Below, piece by piece: positions 38,297-50,621 of a DNA stretch of 64,000 nt. The DNA comes from Favolaschia claudopus. Taxonomy: Eukaryota > Basidiomycota > Agaricomycetes > Agaricales > Mycenaceae. The stretch is from NCBI GenBank assembly GCA_037176885.1, contig JAWWNJ010000046.1:248001-312000 (forward strand). The letters run 5' to 3'. A model generated the notes under the pieces. That model had not been told where the DNA came from and made no database searches. It saw only the letters and a program-made list of their open reading frames with translations. Both the position numbers and the translations under genes were made by a program. The first letter of the stretch is position 1. Every line of letters begins with the position of its first letter.

Positions 38297-40946
38297 TCAC
38301 TTTCCACTCCACGTTGCCTTGATCATGTCCGCCGCCTGGTGCGAATTAGCGCTGAACCTGAATTCTCCACCACAAACCTTACCTTTTCTGCGATGGCGTA
38401 CACAGTCTGAAGTAGATGTCAGCACAGGAATAACGTCCGTTGAACAAACGAACAGCTACGGGGTGCGAGCTAATATGGACAGGAAGAATGGACGCGTCGG
38501 CCTGCCGCATTGATCAGCCCAAGTTCTCAAAACCGTAAAAACCCTTACGATCCGAAGGTTCGTGGTGTCGTACACAACAAGGCGAGGATCTACCACGCCG
38601 AAATCTTCGCGCGGAAGCATCGCTGCTGTCCCAATCGGATGGTAGGACGTATATCCCGCGAGCGCTATGTACCTCTTGATCTCCTCCTCCGTCTTGACAT
38701 CGTTACTCGGCGCAATAGGGCGAACACCCGCCTCATCGCGCATCCGCGGCTGTGTGATTAATTTTCTGATGAACTTAATACCCTCCACCAGGATTTCGCG
38801 ATCGATGTCGCTTTCGACCATCCCAATGTCGAGGATGGGATTCTCCAGGGGATTGCTGGGGTCGGTATGCACAGAACCGCGTGAAAAGGGGTGTGTGAGG
38901 ATTGCTGCGATGAAGCAATACTTCTTGGTCGGGTCGAACTCGGCGTTCGGGAGGAATGGCACGTAATGCGGGACCATGACCAATCTGTGGAATATGGAGG
39001 TAAGGATTAACCAATCGTTTGATATGACCCACTTACTCGACTTGATATGCTTGTGGATCTTCCATCCATTTCTTCAACAGCGCCAAAGATCTCGGGGACG
39101 CGATCGACGTCGTCGACTCATCCGCAGACGCAGCCATCTCTTTGATAATAGCTTGCTTCTCCGGTGACGCGAATTGGTCGAGGGTCAGGTAGGAATAGGA
39201 GAGCGGGACAGCGGAAAACATGCCGCTCTTGTGGTCAATGCTAAATTCCAATTTCATCAGAGCTAAACGGGTGAGGGAACACAGTCACTATTTGGCCTGT
39301 TCCTTCGCCACCTCCGCCGGATCCGTCTTGGGGTTCATAAGCATGTCGCAAGATGGAATGCTTTGGTCCGTTTCGCACAAAAATAGGGTCGAAAGGTGGT
39401 CCTGATTAATCTCAGCGGGGATTACGGCAGATTTGCATTGGGATTCAGACCTCTGTAGTTTGGTTCAAGACGGACACAGCTTTGTGTAGAAAAAGATCGC
39501 GGACAAAACTCACGCATATTGTTCCCCACGCCAGGAAGATCGATGAGTTGGGGGATCCCTGGTATGTTCTTCTTATCACCGATGCCTGAGGAACATTTAC
39601 TGTAATCACACATCAGGAACCAAGGGAGGCGCACCAGAAAGCTCGAGTAGGTGAGGAGTCCGGTAAGCTCCTGGATGGATCGTGAGCTCCATTAATAATC
39701 AGTGACGCGAGAGACCCTCGTACCGGCACACAAAATGACTTCCTTTCTTGCGTGAACGGTCAATATCACCTCGTCAGAGCTCGACAAGTGCTTATATTCA
39801 ACAGCCGTAGCAGTCAGCGGCTTCACTCCCTCCCTAAAAACGATACGCGTGGCCTGTGCTTCGGTGAAGATTTTCAAATTTTCTTTATGCCGATTCGGTT
39901 CAAGATAAGCCTGACACTCTTATCAGTTGAACATCAGAGCTGAATCGACGAGACGAACCGTGGCGGAGGAAACGCGTTGTGCGCTCTCCGGATGAATAGA
40001 CGCAAGGGATGGCCAGACTCCGGAATTTTTGCTGCTTCCCTAGTCCACACTCAGGATAATTCTATACGATATTCATATAGATGGGGTTAAACGCACGCCC
40101 TCGGGGTTGAAAGGAATGTTCAAATCCGCGCAAGCCTTGAAATAAAACTCATTGATTGCTGGCGTAAAACGAGGTGGAGTGGCTGCGACTGGGCCTTCAC
40201 CGAACGCAGCAGGATCGGGAGTCAGGGGATGTGTCTCCGGCATTCCTGTTCCTCTGAGAATCTGGGACTTCGGGTTGACAAATAGGTCAGCTGTACTCTA
40301 TGGCAAGATATCAATTCACCTACCTTCCTGAAGTATTTCGTGAATTCACGAAAGTTCCACCCGGTAGCGCCTAGCATCGACTCAAGAGCTTATGGGGCGG
40401 TCATTTTCGGAATCCAAGAAAACCAAATTTAGAGTCTGACCATCATATTCCATCGCCGGAGCTCTGAGATCGAGTTGAACAATATACTTACGGAGTGATG
40501 CGCTACTCACCTCATGATCTGCATCCAGTTCAGCTAATAGGCTTGTGAGCTGCATGTCCGCCGTATAAATTATCTCGTACCAAGCTCGACCCTCCGAGGC
40601 CTTGTCCTCTGTGGAAAATCAGTCCATTGACCGTTCGTAGAAATGAGGCGGAAGAAGACCTTGGACTGTAAAGCGGACGGTTGGCGGCATGGGTCTGTGG
40701 AATGCTAAGCAGTCCCGCATCCCATTCTTTACCGAAGTTGGCCATGTAATTCCCTAGATGATATTAATTGTGCTCGCGATAGCAGCATTCCTTCTTACCC
40801 GGAACGGCAATGTCGTCGTTGCCTTTGTGATCCTTTCCGATTTCGAGGACGCAAACGGTGTTGGATGTATCTTCTGCCAAGCGAGCGGCGAGGCAGAGAC
40901 CCGCGGTCCCGCCTCCAACTACCACAAAGTCAAACGCAGAGTCCAT
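38297..40946 (-). CDS. GMC oxidoreductase (FAD; aryl-alcohol oxidase/choline dehydrogenase type)
   Basis: Flavoenzyme that oxidises an alcohol. Exon 1 from 40946 has the dinucleotide-binding fold FDFVVVGGGTAGLCLAARLA, ending with the FAD-binding Glu region CVLEIGKD. Then YSPRGQGLGGSSLLNWMQIM (GMC signature 1), RAPAMEYDALES, TGWNFREFTKYFRK, PRFTPAINEFYFKACADLNI, VILCAGAYRTPHLLELSGIG (GMC signature 2), IDHKSGMFSAVPLSYSYLT, and the C-terminal active-site region YTSYHPIGTAAMLP. After two more introns come ADASILPVHISSHP, TVYAIAEK and AADMIKATWSGK, with the stop at 38297. The two His residues expected for catalysis (YHP and SHP) are present. About twelve introns are needed. One join, after LPGVGNNM (about 39515) into DHLSTLFLCETDQ (about 39398), could not be made in frame with standard splice sites. 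No clear secretion signal was seen, so it may be intracellular. Confidence 0.85.
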
Positions 40947-41416
40947 CTGGGTGGTGTCGTCGAGTCGAAGGGCTTTAGCGCCAGGTGTTTGTGCTCAGAG
41001 AACAGAACCAGGGTGGGATTGTAGAAGACTGTATTAAGGCAGGAAGCAAAGGGTAAGACGTGCGGCCGACACGATGAATGTCTCTATTTGTTGGCCGTGG
41101 ACTCTTGAGAAATGCGGCTGTATGCAGTGCTTCCGGATCCTACGCATGGTCAAATTGGTTCAGTGTCTCATGGGTACGGCGTTCAGACGTCAGTGTTTCA
41201 TCGGCGATCGGAGACGGAGAAGCGACGCAGTATGGCACACGGAAGCCGCTGGAAAAACGATAATAGCCTGAACAAGATTGTACATAGAATGTAGACAGCA
41301 AGCATGAGCGACGAATATACCGATTTAGCTACTTCAGCTTAGAGTGAACCACCAGCTTCTCTACAAAGCCGGCAAGTATCAGCTATAATTCCCCTGAAAA
41401 ATCGAACCTCAGAAAC
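40947..41416. other. Intergenic
   Basis: Upstream of the GMC gene and downstream of the MYND gene. Only small overlapping frames, no motif. Confidence 0.45.
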
Positions 41417-43470
41417 TCACCAATGGATATGTACCACATCCGGATGTCCCGCCACACTCTCCACCGACCTAATCTTCTTCTCCAACTCCATCAACTCCTC
41501 ATCACTCATCTTCAGCTTCATAAACCCAGCACTAAACTCCCCCACAACTTCCTTCATCTTTATCCACAGCGCATCCGTATTCAACCTCCCCAGCACAGCC
41601 AAATGCCTCCCCGTCTCCGATCCCGGCTCTCTTAACAATACCATATCCAACTGCACTCTCCCTTCGCTCGGCGTCACACGCGAACTTAGGAGGTTGATGA
41701 TTTCGGGGTCGTCTTGCAAGTTCAAGTTGGTTGGGGTCTGAACTGTGATATCGACTGCGCCTCGACAATAGTCGTAGAGAGTTATGATGGGTTGGGTGGG
41801 GTGATGGTACATGATGCGGAGTTGGTGGATAAGGACGGTGCGTTTTGCGTTTTTGTAGTCTTGCTGAACTAAAGCTCGGAGGAAGGCGCGGTCGCGCATC
41901 GCGAAAGTGTCGTTATTCCGTTCACCTGTGAAAGAGCGATGAATTTAACGGAGTTCTGAGTCATCATACAAATGCGCAAAGAAAAAAAATTAAAACTAAC
42001 TGAGCAGCAGTGTTCCGTATGAATCACACGTCTTCTTATGGCCGCCATCTCGCCAGTCGGCGATCTGGCATTTGTGCGAGCAGTAGTAAAAGCTTCGACA
42101 GTGGGAGCATCGTCGAAACACATGTCTCTCAGCAATTCTGCGACACTGTGAACACGAGTCAAAAAATAGATTGAAAGGATATGGAATGGAATACACACCT
42201 GTAAATTGTCGCAGACTCTAACGAGTGAGCCTCTACACGCCTTAATCATCTTAAACAAAGTGAGCCGTTCTTTCGCAATGGTGAAAAATTCATTCCACAT
42301 GTTGCTGATCGGCGACGTTTTGTAAGCCTCCATCTCGAGTAGATAGGCCACAGCGTCGAGGGCTGGATCCAAACCTGCCAGAAATGAGTAGCTGACCAGA
42401 CAAGGCTTAAAGTATTCGTTGATAATTCTTTCGAATTGCTTTTGGAGAGTGCCTGCGAGAGGGCAAGATGCGCATTGAATTAGAGCACACAGAACACCAG
42501 CGTCGAGAGCGGCAGCAATCTGTTTGTAGTCGTCCGACAGCACAACGACGCTGACGAAAGACAAGGCATGTCGCAATGACTCTCCCGCTCCGGAATGATT
42601 CGTTCGGCTGAGTGAGATCAACGCCCGCGTCATCACCCGCATAATTTCGTGGTGGACCAGCGCAGATCGGAATACATCTACCGTTTCTCGTTTATCAGGA
42701 TAGCGGAGAAGAATAGTCATATCGATAAGAGTGGACAACACAAAAGCGCCGTTCAGGTAGAGGATGAAGTTGGCGGATAACGCTGCTCCTGATTCGGGAA
42801 CGCAGGTATCGATATACGAGACGATTCCTTGTGCGAGGGATGACCAGGTGCCGCCAACGCCCTCGAGAAGGTGGGAAAGATTGTCGCCTTGGCAGAGTTC
42901 TGGTCGGACGAAGAAATGCTGCAAGTATCGAAGACGCATTTCGACTTCGATGGGATTATTTGGATCAGTCGGAAGAGAAGGGAGGGTAGCCAGCGCGCGA
43001 CCGGTCAGGAACCAAAGATCTGGAGTCGAGATAATGACTCTGCATGCAGCATCGTCTTCTTTGAGTTTTGCCGCAAATAACAAAATAGCTTGATAAAAGT
43101 CCGATTCAATTTGCCGAGACATCACGCCGAGGGACGGTTGGTATAGGTCGATGAAGCGTGCCCATGCGCAGAAGTTAGGCCATAGCTCTAAGCCGGCTTG
43201 AATCGGAAAAGGAATCCCGTAGACGGAGGATATTGAGCTGACTGCTCGATGCATGGTCAAGCGAACTTCGTGGGGTATCTCGCTGGCGTCAAGGAGCGCG
43301 GGAGCTGGCATGTCTGATAGGTCTAGCTGGGCAGCAATAGACGGTAGTAGTGCGAGACGCTGAACATTCGTCGCATCAACACTGAAAGATCGTAAGCGGA
43401 CTAAACTGAGCAGGTCTCGCTTGGACCGGTCGGGGGAAATGGTGGCAATGGCTGCCGCCTGTGTAGCCAT
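41417..43470 (-). CDS. MYND zinc-finger protein
   Basis: Large cytoplasmic or nuclear protein of unknown role with a C-terminal-half MYND finger, a zinc module that binds proline-rich partners. The ATG at 43470 (MATQAAAIATISPDRSKRD) opens a 420-residue helical region rich in Leu/Ala, as in many basidiomycete MYND proteins. The finger is split by an intron: VRVCDNLQ | CRRIAERHVFRRCSHCR, then SFYYCSHKCQIADWRDGGHK and KTC. The first pair is C-x4-C rather than the usual C-x2-C; the others are standard. After a second intron the last exon runs to VESVAGHPDVVHIHW and a stop at 41417. An in-frame start 75 bp upstream is possible. Confidence 0.85.
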
Positions 43471-43796
43471 GTAGGGTGAACAACACGGACATAGATTAAC
43501 AAGCTCAGAGACTGCGTACACGAATCGCAGGCGGGAGTTTATCAAAGTTACTGGGGTGCAAAACTGGGTGCATCGTCGTGGTGGTCGGTGGCAAAGAGCA
43601 AAGAGTGACCGTCACAGTCACGTCGGATATCGCCGATCGTCATCTCACGGTTGTCAGGCTGCCTCGGCTTGCGATTTGATGTTCTGGTTGAGGTAGCGCA
43701 AATTGGGGGCAAATAAGCAATACATAAGCAATACCATACAGCGTACACTCGGAATATCTTAACGACACAATAAGTCGGGCAATTTGAAACCGGCAT

Positions 43797-44426
43797 TCAA
43801 TCAAGATATTTCGGCGGTCTTTTCCCTTTCCCCGAATCCATCGAAACCCTAAGCCCTTCCTTCTCGTTCGCATACACCCCGGCCTGCGATCCCGGTACGG
43901 CTTTCCCGCTTCCATTGAAATCCTTATCCAACTCCCGCGCCATGAACCCATCCAACTGCTCGCGCAACACCTCAACCTGCTTTTCCAGCACATCACATCT
44001 TTTTCCAAGATCAGCGTTGTTAGCTCCCTCGAGGCCGATGACCATCATTTTGTGTTGCCGGCGACGACGGATACAGAGGAATAGTCCCAGGAGGAGGAGT
44101 AGGGTGAGTCCGAGGCTGAGGCCGACGGCGAGGCCGATTGTAGATGGTGTGGGACCGGAGTCGGATGAGTAGTAGCTTGACTCGCCGTACGCTGGTGGGT
44201 AGGGGTACGAGAAAGTGGAGCTTGAGGCGCTAGCGCTTGGGCTCGCGGCGCTGGCTGTCAGGGATCCGGAAAATGATGGTTCTGAACGAGATATTGAGGA
44301 CTAGAGAATATTCGTGGAATGAGTATGTGAAACACGATGTAAGAAGGCCAGCTGATTCACCTGCGCCGTAGCCGCCGAGATAAAGAGGAGCACAAACGCA
44401 AGACATTTGGAGAGATTGGTTGGCAT
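43797..44426 (-). CDS. Secretory-pathway single-pass membrane protein, Ser-rich
   Basis: Two exons. MPTNLSKCLAFVLLFISAAT is a good signal peptide, followed after a 68 nt intron by a Ser/Pro/Tyr-rich stretch of about 50 residues that could be O-glycosylated. Next is one membrane span TIGLAVGLSLGLTLLLLLGL, a basic stop-transfer (CIRRRRQHK) and a cytoplasmic tail with a coiled-coil-like segment KRCDVLEKQVEVLREQLDGF, ending GKGKRPPKYLD. This layout (signal, Ser-rich ectodomain, one span, basic motif, coiled tail) is common in basidiomycetes and recalls fungal wall-stress sensors, but no sensor domain was recognised. In-frame ATGs upstream of 44426 would bury the signal peptide, so this start was chosen. 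Confidence 0.75.
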
Positions 44427-46711
44427 TTTTCGATTGGGAAGGGAGGTGCGGGTCCGCAGCAGGCAGACACAGGCGAGTTTTAATACGGTTGGAAGCGTGA
44501 GAAGACATGAGCTGGAAATCATCGCGAGATGTGACAGACATCATCATCTTGCGGCAATTTCTACCTCACTGCTGCCATGACTAGGTAGACAATGTCTCTC
44601 TGGTGCAGTAGTCCACTTCAAACATCTCTAATGAACTGCGAAAGTCGTTTGAAGTTGTATGCCTCGGAAAAAAAAACAGAAAAGGATGGAGCTGACCTTG
44701 AGCTCGCCTCTCATCGGAACAACGCCGTCATATCAATCCTTCGAAGCTGCTCGATTGAATTGAAATCAGATATGCGCAGTATCCGCAGTAGATCAAGACA
44801 GTTCCCGTTCAGCCCGTGTCAAAATAACAGCAGAGCCGTGTTGCTTGTTACGACAAGTCCGACAGGAATTGCCGCTCGTCGAACGCCGTCGAGGGTGACG
44901 GTGAGAAGAGGCGAGGTTTAAGTACCAGCACCTAAAAGACAATAAATTGAGTGATCCAGCTGGAAAAGGATCGAAGACAGGATGAACATATAGAGTATTT
45001 TGCCGTCGAAGAGATCAATAGAGTTTCCCCAGGTTTTGGATTTGCACGTAAGTGTTACGATTCGGATGTTTTCAACCGAAGATTGTAATTCAAAGCGGAA
45101 ATTCCGCTTAGAACAAGTTTGGAGCAAGTTTAGAGACGATTAACCGTTCTTTAACGAGATGGCGAGTCGGCGGTGCATTATCCCCTTGCAGCGGGCTTGC
45201 TTTCGTCTTTTTCTTGCGAGGTACCTCATAATCATCCCACGATTCTCCACTCCGCCTTTACCCTCCCACTGCGCACTGCGGGCGAAAATCATTTGACTAT
45301 TTTCCCGGCCTGAACTGGACGGATTGGGAGTTCATTTCCGCATCTTCGTATGAATGCTCATTGCTGCGCGCTGTGTTTCACTGTTTGAAGAGGCTGTAAC
45401 CGAAGCTCGCGCATAAATACAGCGGAGAAGACGAGAATTTGTTGTTTTCACCCCTCATTCCGTCCCATCACTGGCAACTTTCTGTGCATATGCATCAAGA
45501 TTTCAACTTCAGAATTACAAAATCAAGGCTGCGTCAAATGACTGTGTTCACCCCGGGCTGAGCTGGCAGTCAAGTTGGTCTCTTCGTATTGCCGGAGGAA
45601 ATTCTTCCCTTCATTCAATTTTCAGCAAAGCGTCTCTCGATGGATGGCTTACTAGTAGTTCAAAAAAATTGCCGAAAGAAATGTCGTTCCCTTCGCGGCT
45701 ACGAATACCCTCTCAGCCAATCAATTGTTCTGTGCCGCTATCTCAATATCCTCCTGTCTCAGTCCTTCTTCGGTCTGTCCTCGGTCTTCTCAGTTCTGTA
45801 TACGAAGGTTGCCATATATCCAACGGATATACAATTCACCTCTTTGAATGTCTTCCAATCTCCACCTTTGGTTGCATCTCCAACCCGGAGCGAAGCGGAG
45901 GCGCAACTTGTTCAACGAATGAATCTCTTGAATTGAGTCACGAGTCGCTGCGAGTGGTCCGAGCTCCGACTACGGCTGCAGTTGAGCAGCACACCAGATG
46001 ATAAAGAAGTCTAGGGAAAGATTGGCAGCAAGGGTATCAAGATACAGAGCAGAAAACGATGGTGAGAGCAAGGCAAGAGCAAGGTGAGAGAACAGTCGAC
46101 TCCACGTCATCATAAGTGGGTGACAGTCACATCACAATGTTGTGATGGTTACGGTCGGCAATCCCGCTCCCGCCTGTCCCAAACGTCCACCTCGAACCTC
46201 GTCAAAGGACGGTGGGGACTGGTCAACTGCTCGAACAGGCTGGAGGATCTTCATACGGCTTTTTTATATCCTATCGACAGGCTGGCTATGATATGCTGGG
46301 CAATCCCGCGCCACAAAACAACATGGCAGAGCAAAGTTCTCGCGCCGGGCGGTAAAATGTAGGAAACGATATCAGCGGCCAGCTTTAGCATGGGTGGGAG
46401 GAAACTACTTAAGGTGCTCATTACTTTCCGCCCCTGTTTATTGTGACATTAGCAATGACTCCTTGCAGTCGGTACAAGGTTTTGAAAACTCGAAATCTGA
46501 TTTTGTGCCCGATAGCGTAGGCTGCCCTCTGAACGGCCCTCAAATAACACTCGCATTCTTGCCACACTCAAATGCAAGAAAGGTCGCGGCAATGACGGTG
46601 AACAATGCGCGTTTGTCGGCCGCGTTCCAAATAACCGACGCTTCAAGGTTTTCCCGAGCTTGACACGCGCCAGTTCTGACGTATAAAAACTCACGCTCGA
46701 GTCTCCTGATC
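44427..46711. other. Intergenic with dispersed repeat copy 1
   Basis: No gene recognised. The part from about 45138 to 45990 matches in order and spacing several words of the sequence at 49081-49800. The last 250 bp lead into the MFS gene start. Confidence 0.5.
45138..45900 (+). repeat. Dispersed repeat, copy 1 (upstream of MFS gene)
   Basis: Begins with a 40 bp block (45138-45177, core GATTAACCGTTCTTTAAC) found identically at 49081-49120. The word CCGGAGCGAAGCGG follows 747 bp later (45885) and 643 bp later in the other copy (49724). Sequence between is only weakly alike, so the copies are old or hold different insertions. Confidence 0.65.
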
Positions 46712-48842
46712 ATGAACGACGACATGCAAACGACCTCCTCGACGCCTAGAACGACCCCTCGACAGAACTCACCACAACGAATACAGCCTAACGCCGCAGA
46801 CAAGGAGGATTCTGCTACGGAAGAGTCCTCGTACACCTTACCCTCCGACCCGTTTCCTGAAGGCGGCTTTCAAGCTTGGTGTACTGTGGCTGGAGCGTAC
46901 GTTCTGTACTTTGCTTCGAGTCTGCATCTTTCGTTCCGGCGTGGTTCTGAATTGATTCATGCAGAACAATAGTTCAATTTTGTGGATTTGGGTTGTCTTT
47001 TCTTTCAAATAACAGAAGTGTCACTCACGGCAAACAGATATACAACCTCTTATGGAGTCTATCAGGGCCAGTGCATTCGTTCGCGATGGCAGTATCGAAA
47101 CTGAATACCTCGTGCAGATTTTTACCGGAGAGACTACCTAACGCAATCCTCGTCCTCGGCTATATCGTAAGTCGCCCCGCTACCTCGTGTATACAAAATG
47201 AAACGATTTCCTCAGGTGGATAGGAAGTATCAACGTGTTCATCTTGGTCTCTGGTGGCCTCATCTGCGGTCGTTTATTCGACCGGGGGTATTTGTACGTT
47301 CTTTCTTTCACTACTCAAAACAAATCTCAAAGCAAAACTCAAACAAACCTTGCCAGCCGACACCTCGTATACGGAGGAATTTTCATCCAATGTTTCAGTC
47401 TCTTCATGCTATCCCTCTGTCAACGCGAGCAGTACTACCAGGTAAGCACTCTCAATCCTCCACGAATCTAGCGGAAGAAACCATCGTCCTTGCCTTCCTT
47501 CCAGATATTCCTCGCCCAAGGCCTCGGCATCGGCATCGGCGCAGCGATGCTCTACCTCCCCAGCATCGCCGTCATCTCCCACTACTTCCACAAACGCCGC
47601 CGGGCGCTCGCAATGACCATCGTCGCATCCGGCTCTTCCCTTGGCGCAGCCATCAACCCGATAATGCTCAACAACACACTCCACCGCATGGGGTTCGCTA
47701 ACGCCGTACGGGCGAGCGCGGGACTCATCACTGGGCTTTTACTCATCGCGAGTCTGTTGATGCGGACAAGACTTCCACCGCCTGAGAGGAGGCAGGCGGT
47801 GCTGGAGTCGTTACCCCGATTTGCGCGGGATTTGCCTTATGTGTTGGCTGTGATTGGGTAGGTCTCGAGGTCTCTTTCTTTTTCGGAGCACTGATTGATT
47901 GATTTTGGGATTCCCTGCGACGCAGAATGACATTCTACCAAATCGGCTTCTACTTCCTACTATTCTATCTACAACTCGACTCTATCTCTCATGGAAACAG
48001 CGAAACCTTTTCGTTTTACTCCGTGCGTTGTCTCATTACCATTTCAAACACGGCTCTACCTCATATCAATCCGTTTTGCTTTGCAGTTAGTCATAATGAA
48101 CGCAGCGAGCTTCGTCGGCCGCCTCTCCCCCGGGTTCTTCGCCCACCGCTTCGGCGTGCTCAACATGATCACCTTCTCCGCGGGAGCTGGCGGCATCCTC
48201 GTCTTATGCATGATCGCACTCGGGAGTCTAGCTAGTGTCGTCGTCATCGCGGTGTTATTCGGGTATAGCGTTGGCGTTTGTGCGTGTTTCTTTCTTTCTT
48301 TCTTTCTGAAATTGTGAAGATTTACATCTGAGAGGTGCAGTCGTAACGCTCATGGCACCGCTGTTCGCCGTGTTGACGGATGATATGGGTGAATTGGGGT
48401 GAGTTTTCTTATTTTCAACGCAGTTATTCTCAACTTTTGTTGCGTAGCTTGCGAATGGGAGTTGGGTTCGGGGTGGTGGGGCTTGGCTGTCTCATAGGTG
48501 CGTCGTTGGATCTAGGTACTTAGGTGCTCCGAATCGACAATCTCGTCTAGGGCCACCGATAAATGGCGCTTTACTTACCTCAAACAACATTTGGTGGCGA
48601 CCTGCGGTGTTTAGCGGGGTGCGTTCGACGATCCTCCTCTCCGTTCTCTCCTTCCATTCCATTTTATCCATTCAATCAATCCATTTTATTGCGCTATTAC
48701 TTGTATGCTGATTATTCTCAAACAGATTATGGCCTTGATTGGATTTAGTTTCCTTCTGTCAACTATCATCGTTGTACGGCGGAAATCACGGATAGCAAAA
48801 GAGACGGAATTGGTAGAGAAAGGTGAAAAGAGAGAGGTATAG
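46712..48842 (+). CDS. MFS transporter, monocarboxylate/riboflavin-transporter-like (MCT family)
   Basis: Twelve-span facilitator predicted in the plasma membrane, resembling yeast Mch-type proteins. MNDDMQTTSSTPRTTPRQNS begins a Ser/Thr-rich tail, then PFPEGGFQAWCTVAGA, the hallmark start of this family (DGGxxAW). Following exons give YTTSYGVYQ, DFYRRDYLTQSSSSAI, WIGSINVFILVSGGLICGRL (FDRGY), SLFMLSLCQREQYYQ, IFLAQGLGIGIGAAMLYLPS, FHKRRRALAMTIVASGSSLG, MNAASFVGRLSPGFFAHRFG, VVTLMAPLFAVLTDDMGELG and GPPINGALL, ending with a basic/acidic tail and a stop at 48842. About ten introns. The one before DFYRRDY seems to need a GC-AG or otherwise unusual donor (GCCAGT after TATCAGG). The substrate is not predictable. 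The two flanking repeat copies may have been involved in its arrival or duplication. Confidence 0.85.
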
Positions 48843-50428
48843 AATGCTTTGCGGTCACTTATGGTACTGTATCTGAAGATGTGGATGAGCTACATCTCAA
48901 TGCAGGTGGAGGCTGAGCACAGTGAATCGTTGATGGCGAGATCGCCCCTGGTAATTCTTGACATTTAGAAGACGTCCGACTTCAAAGATAATTCTTAACC
49001 AAAATCAACGCAATGCCAACTCAACACTCGAATCGACGGCACGGGGACCCCATCAGGTACATAAGTCGAATGAAGCGAGAGATTAACCGTTCTTTAACGA
49101 GATGGCGAGTCGGCGGTGCAGTATCTCCTTCCGGCAAGTTTTATATCGCCGATTTCTCAGATTCTCTTCAGCTGGCTGGTTGCATTCATTCATTGATTTG
49201 ATTCAGCATCTTTCATATCACTGCGGCCTGCGGAGGGTGAACTTCCACCACCTTCGCATTCTGAGCTCGCCGGATTAGGAATTCATTGCTGTTTCTCCGC
49301 TCGACAGCTTTGGAACAGCTGTGAACTACGCCGCAGGTAGGTTAAATTAGAGACAAGTTTTCATTGTTCAATTACTCCTTCCCTTCTGCTCCCTATGTTG
49401 AACTCCTCCAGCGACCCCAAACTCAAGCGGGACACAGTTCTTTCAAAACTTCAAAAGCTTCAACGCCGGCTCTACTGGTTATCTTCAACACCTCTTGATT
49501 CCTCCTTCGGCGCGGCCTCAACTTTTGAAAGGGATGCTCCAAATCCCGAGCTTTGTCCAGTTTCCTTTCATTTCGCGTCAAATGGTCGTGTCCTCTCAAA
49601 TTACAAGATTGTTTCAATGTTCCGCTATTCAGTTCCCCAAATACTCGGTGTCCCTTCTCAATTGCTCAAGCTCAATGCCATTTATCTGCGGAATCTTGGC
49701 AATGGCCGCAAAGTGTCCGGCTGCCGGAGCGAAGCGGTGGCGTGTCTTGTAGTGGTTATCAAGTAGGCTGCAGAGGGCTACGGTTGATATCGGACCGTGC
49801 GGGCTTGTTCGGATGACGCGGTGAAGCCTTAGTCTGTTAGTGACCGCGACGCTGCGACCGCTGGTCGACCTATGCCGGCATTTGCGGAGTTTAAATTTCT
49901 ACTCCCACGACTCCCATTTCTTCATTCCATCTCAGTGGAGGGTATTGAGCGAACCTTTGAAGGAGAAGTTATGTTCAAGGGTGCAATAAAGGTCTCAGGT
50001 TAGCTCAAAATATTATTATCCGCCGTGTAGCGTGCTGCACTGAATATCCCTCAGTGTGACGGGCTTGTGACAGGCTTTGTTCGCGGCGTCCTCAATCTCG
50101 CCAATGACGCGATATCTTTATTGAAATTATTTCCCAAAAGTATTTGTTTATCCCTCTGGAGACAACTTCTGAAGAAATTTAGGCTTAAAACACGATAAAT
50201 GGAGGGGAACGGAGCCCAAGAATTTGGAATGCCGTAATACTCGAAGCAACTTTCGGCCGAAGGACCTCTTCAACAGACTACAACACACCGCAGGTACGAG
50301 GACTTCCGTGTTGTAGCGTCTGTCTACGAGAGACTAGTGAAGCCTTTCGATCCGAAGATCAAAACGTCTTTCCGGCAAACCACTGGCAAACTCCGGTAAC
50401 AATCTGATTGCATCAAAACTGCTCTTGT
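48843..50428. other. Intergenic with dispersed repeat copy 2
   Basis: No gene recognised. Contains the repeat at 49081-49737 and, at 50318-50336, the 19 bp word GTCTGTCTACGAGAGACTA, also found in reverse at 24807-24825. Confidence 0.5.
49081..49737 (+). repeat. Dispersed repeat, copy 2 (downstream of MFS gene)
   Basis: Shares the exact 40 bp block with 45138-45177 and the GCGAAGCGG-containing word near its end. A third, reversed copy is hinted at near 24.8-25.2 kb by GTTAAAGAATGGTTAATC (one mismatch to the complement of the block's core). Confidence 0.65.
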
Positions 50429-50621
50429 TGCGAGCTCAGTCGTGACGAGCTTGCGAGTGCGGCTGAGTGGAAGGCAAGGTAGTGACGTAAGAGTAGACTT
50501 GTCATTGACAGCTGATGCCCGATGACAGCTGTCATTCTCTTTTTCTTCCTCCCGCTCTCGCGTCCGCTGCGGCGTCGACAGCGCATTGCCCTCCCTCGCG
50601 CTATCACCTCCGTTTTTGTCA
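50429..50621 (+). repeat. 193 bp direct repeat, left copy
   Basis: Starts TGCGAGCTCAGTCGTGACGA and ends CCGTTTTTGTCA. By eye it is identical to 55910-56102, 5.3 kb away in the same direction. TG...CA ends recall an LTR, but the flanks show no matching target duplication. Confidence 0.9.

Noticed and set aside
39246..39310. A second frame break in the GMC gene after AEVAKEQAK
   Set aside because: Using the GTGACT donor and the later acceptor at GGAATTTAG joins in frame to YIDHKSGMF, so no lesion is needed.
34705..48842. A secondary-metabolite gene cluster
   Set aside because: P450, GMC and MFS genes are present, but no polyketide, peptide or terpene synthase or pathway regulator was found between or beside them.
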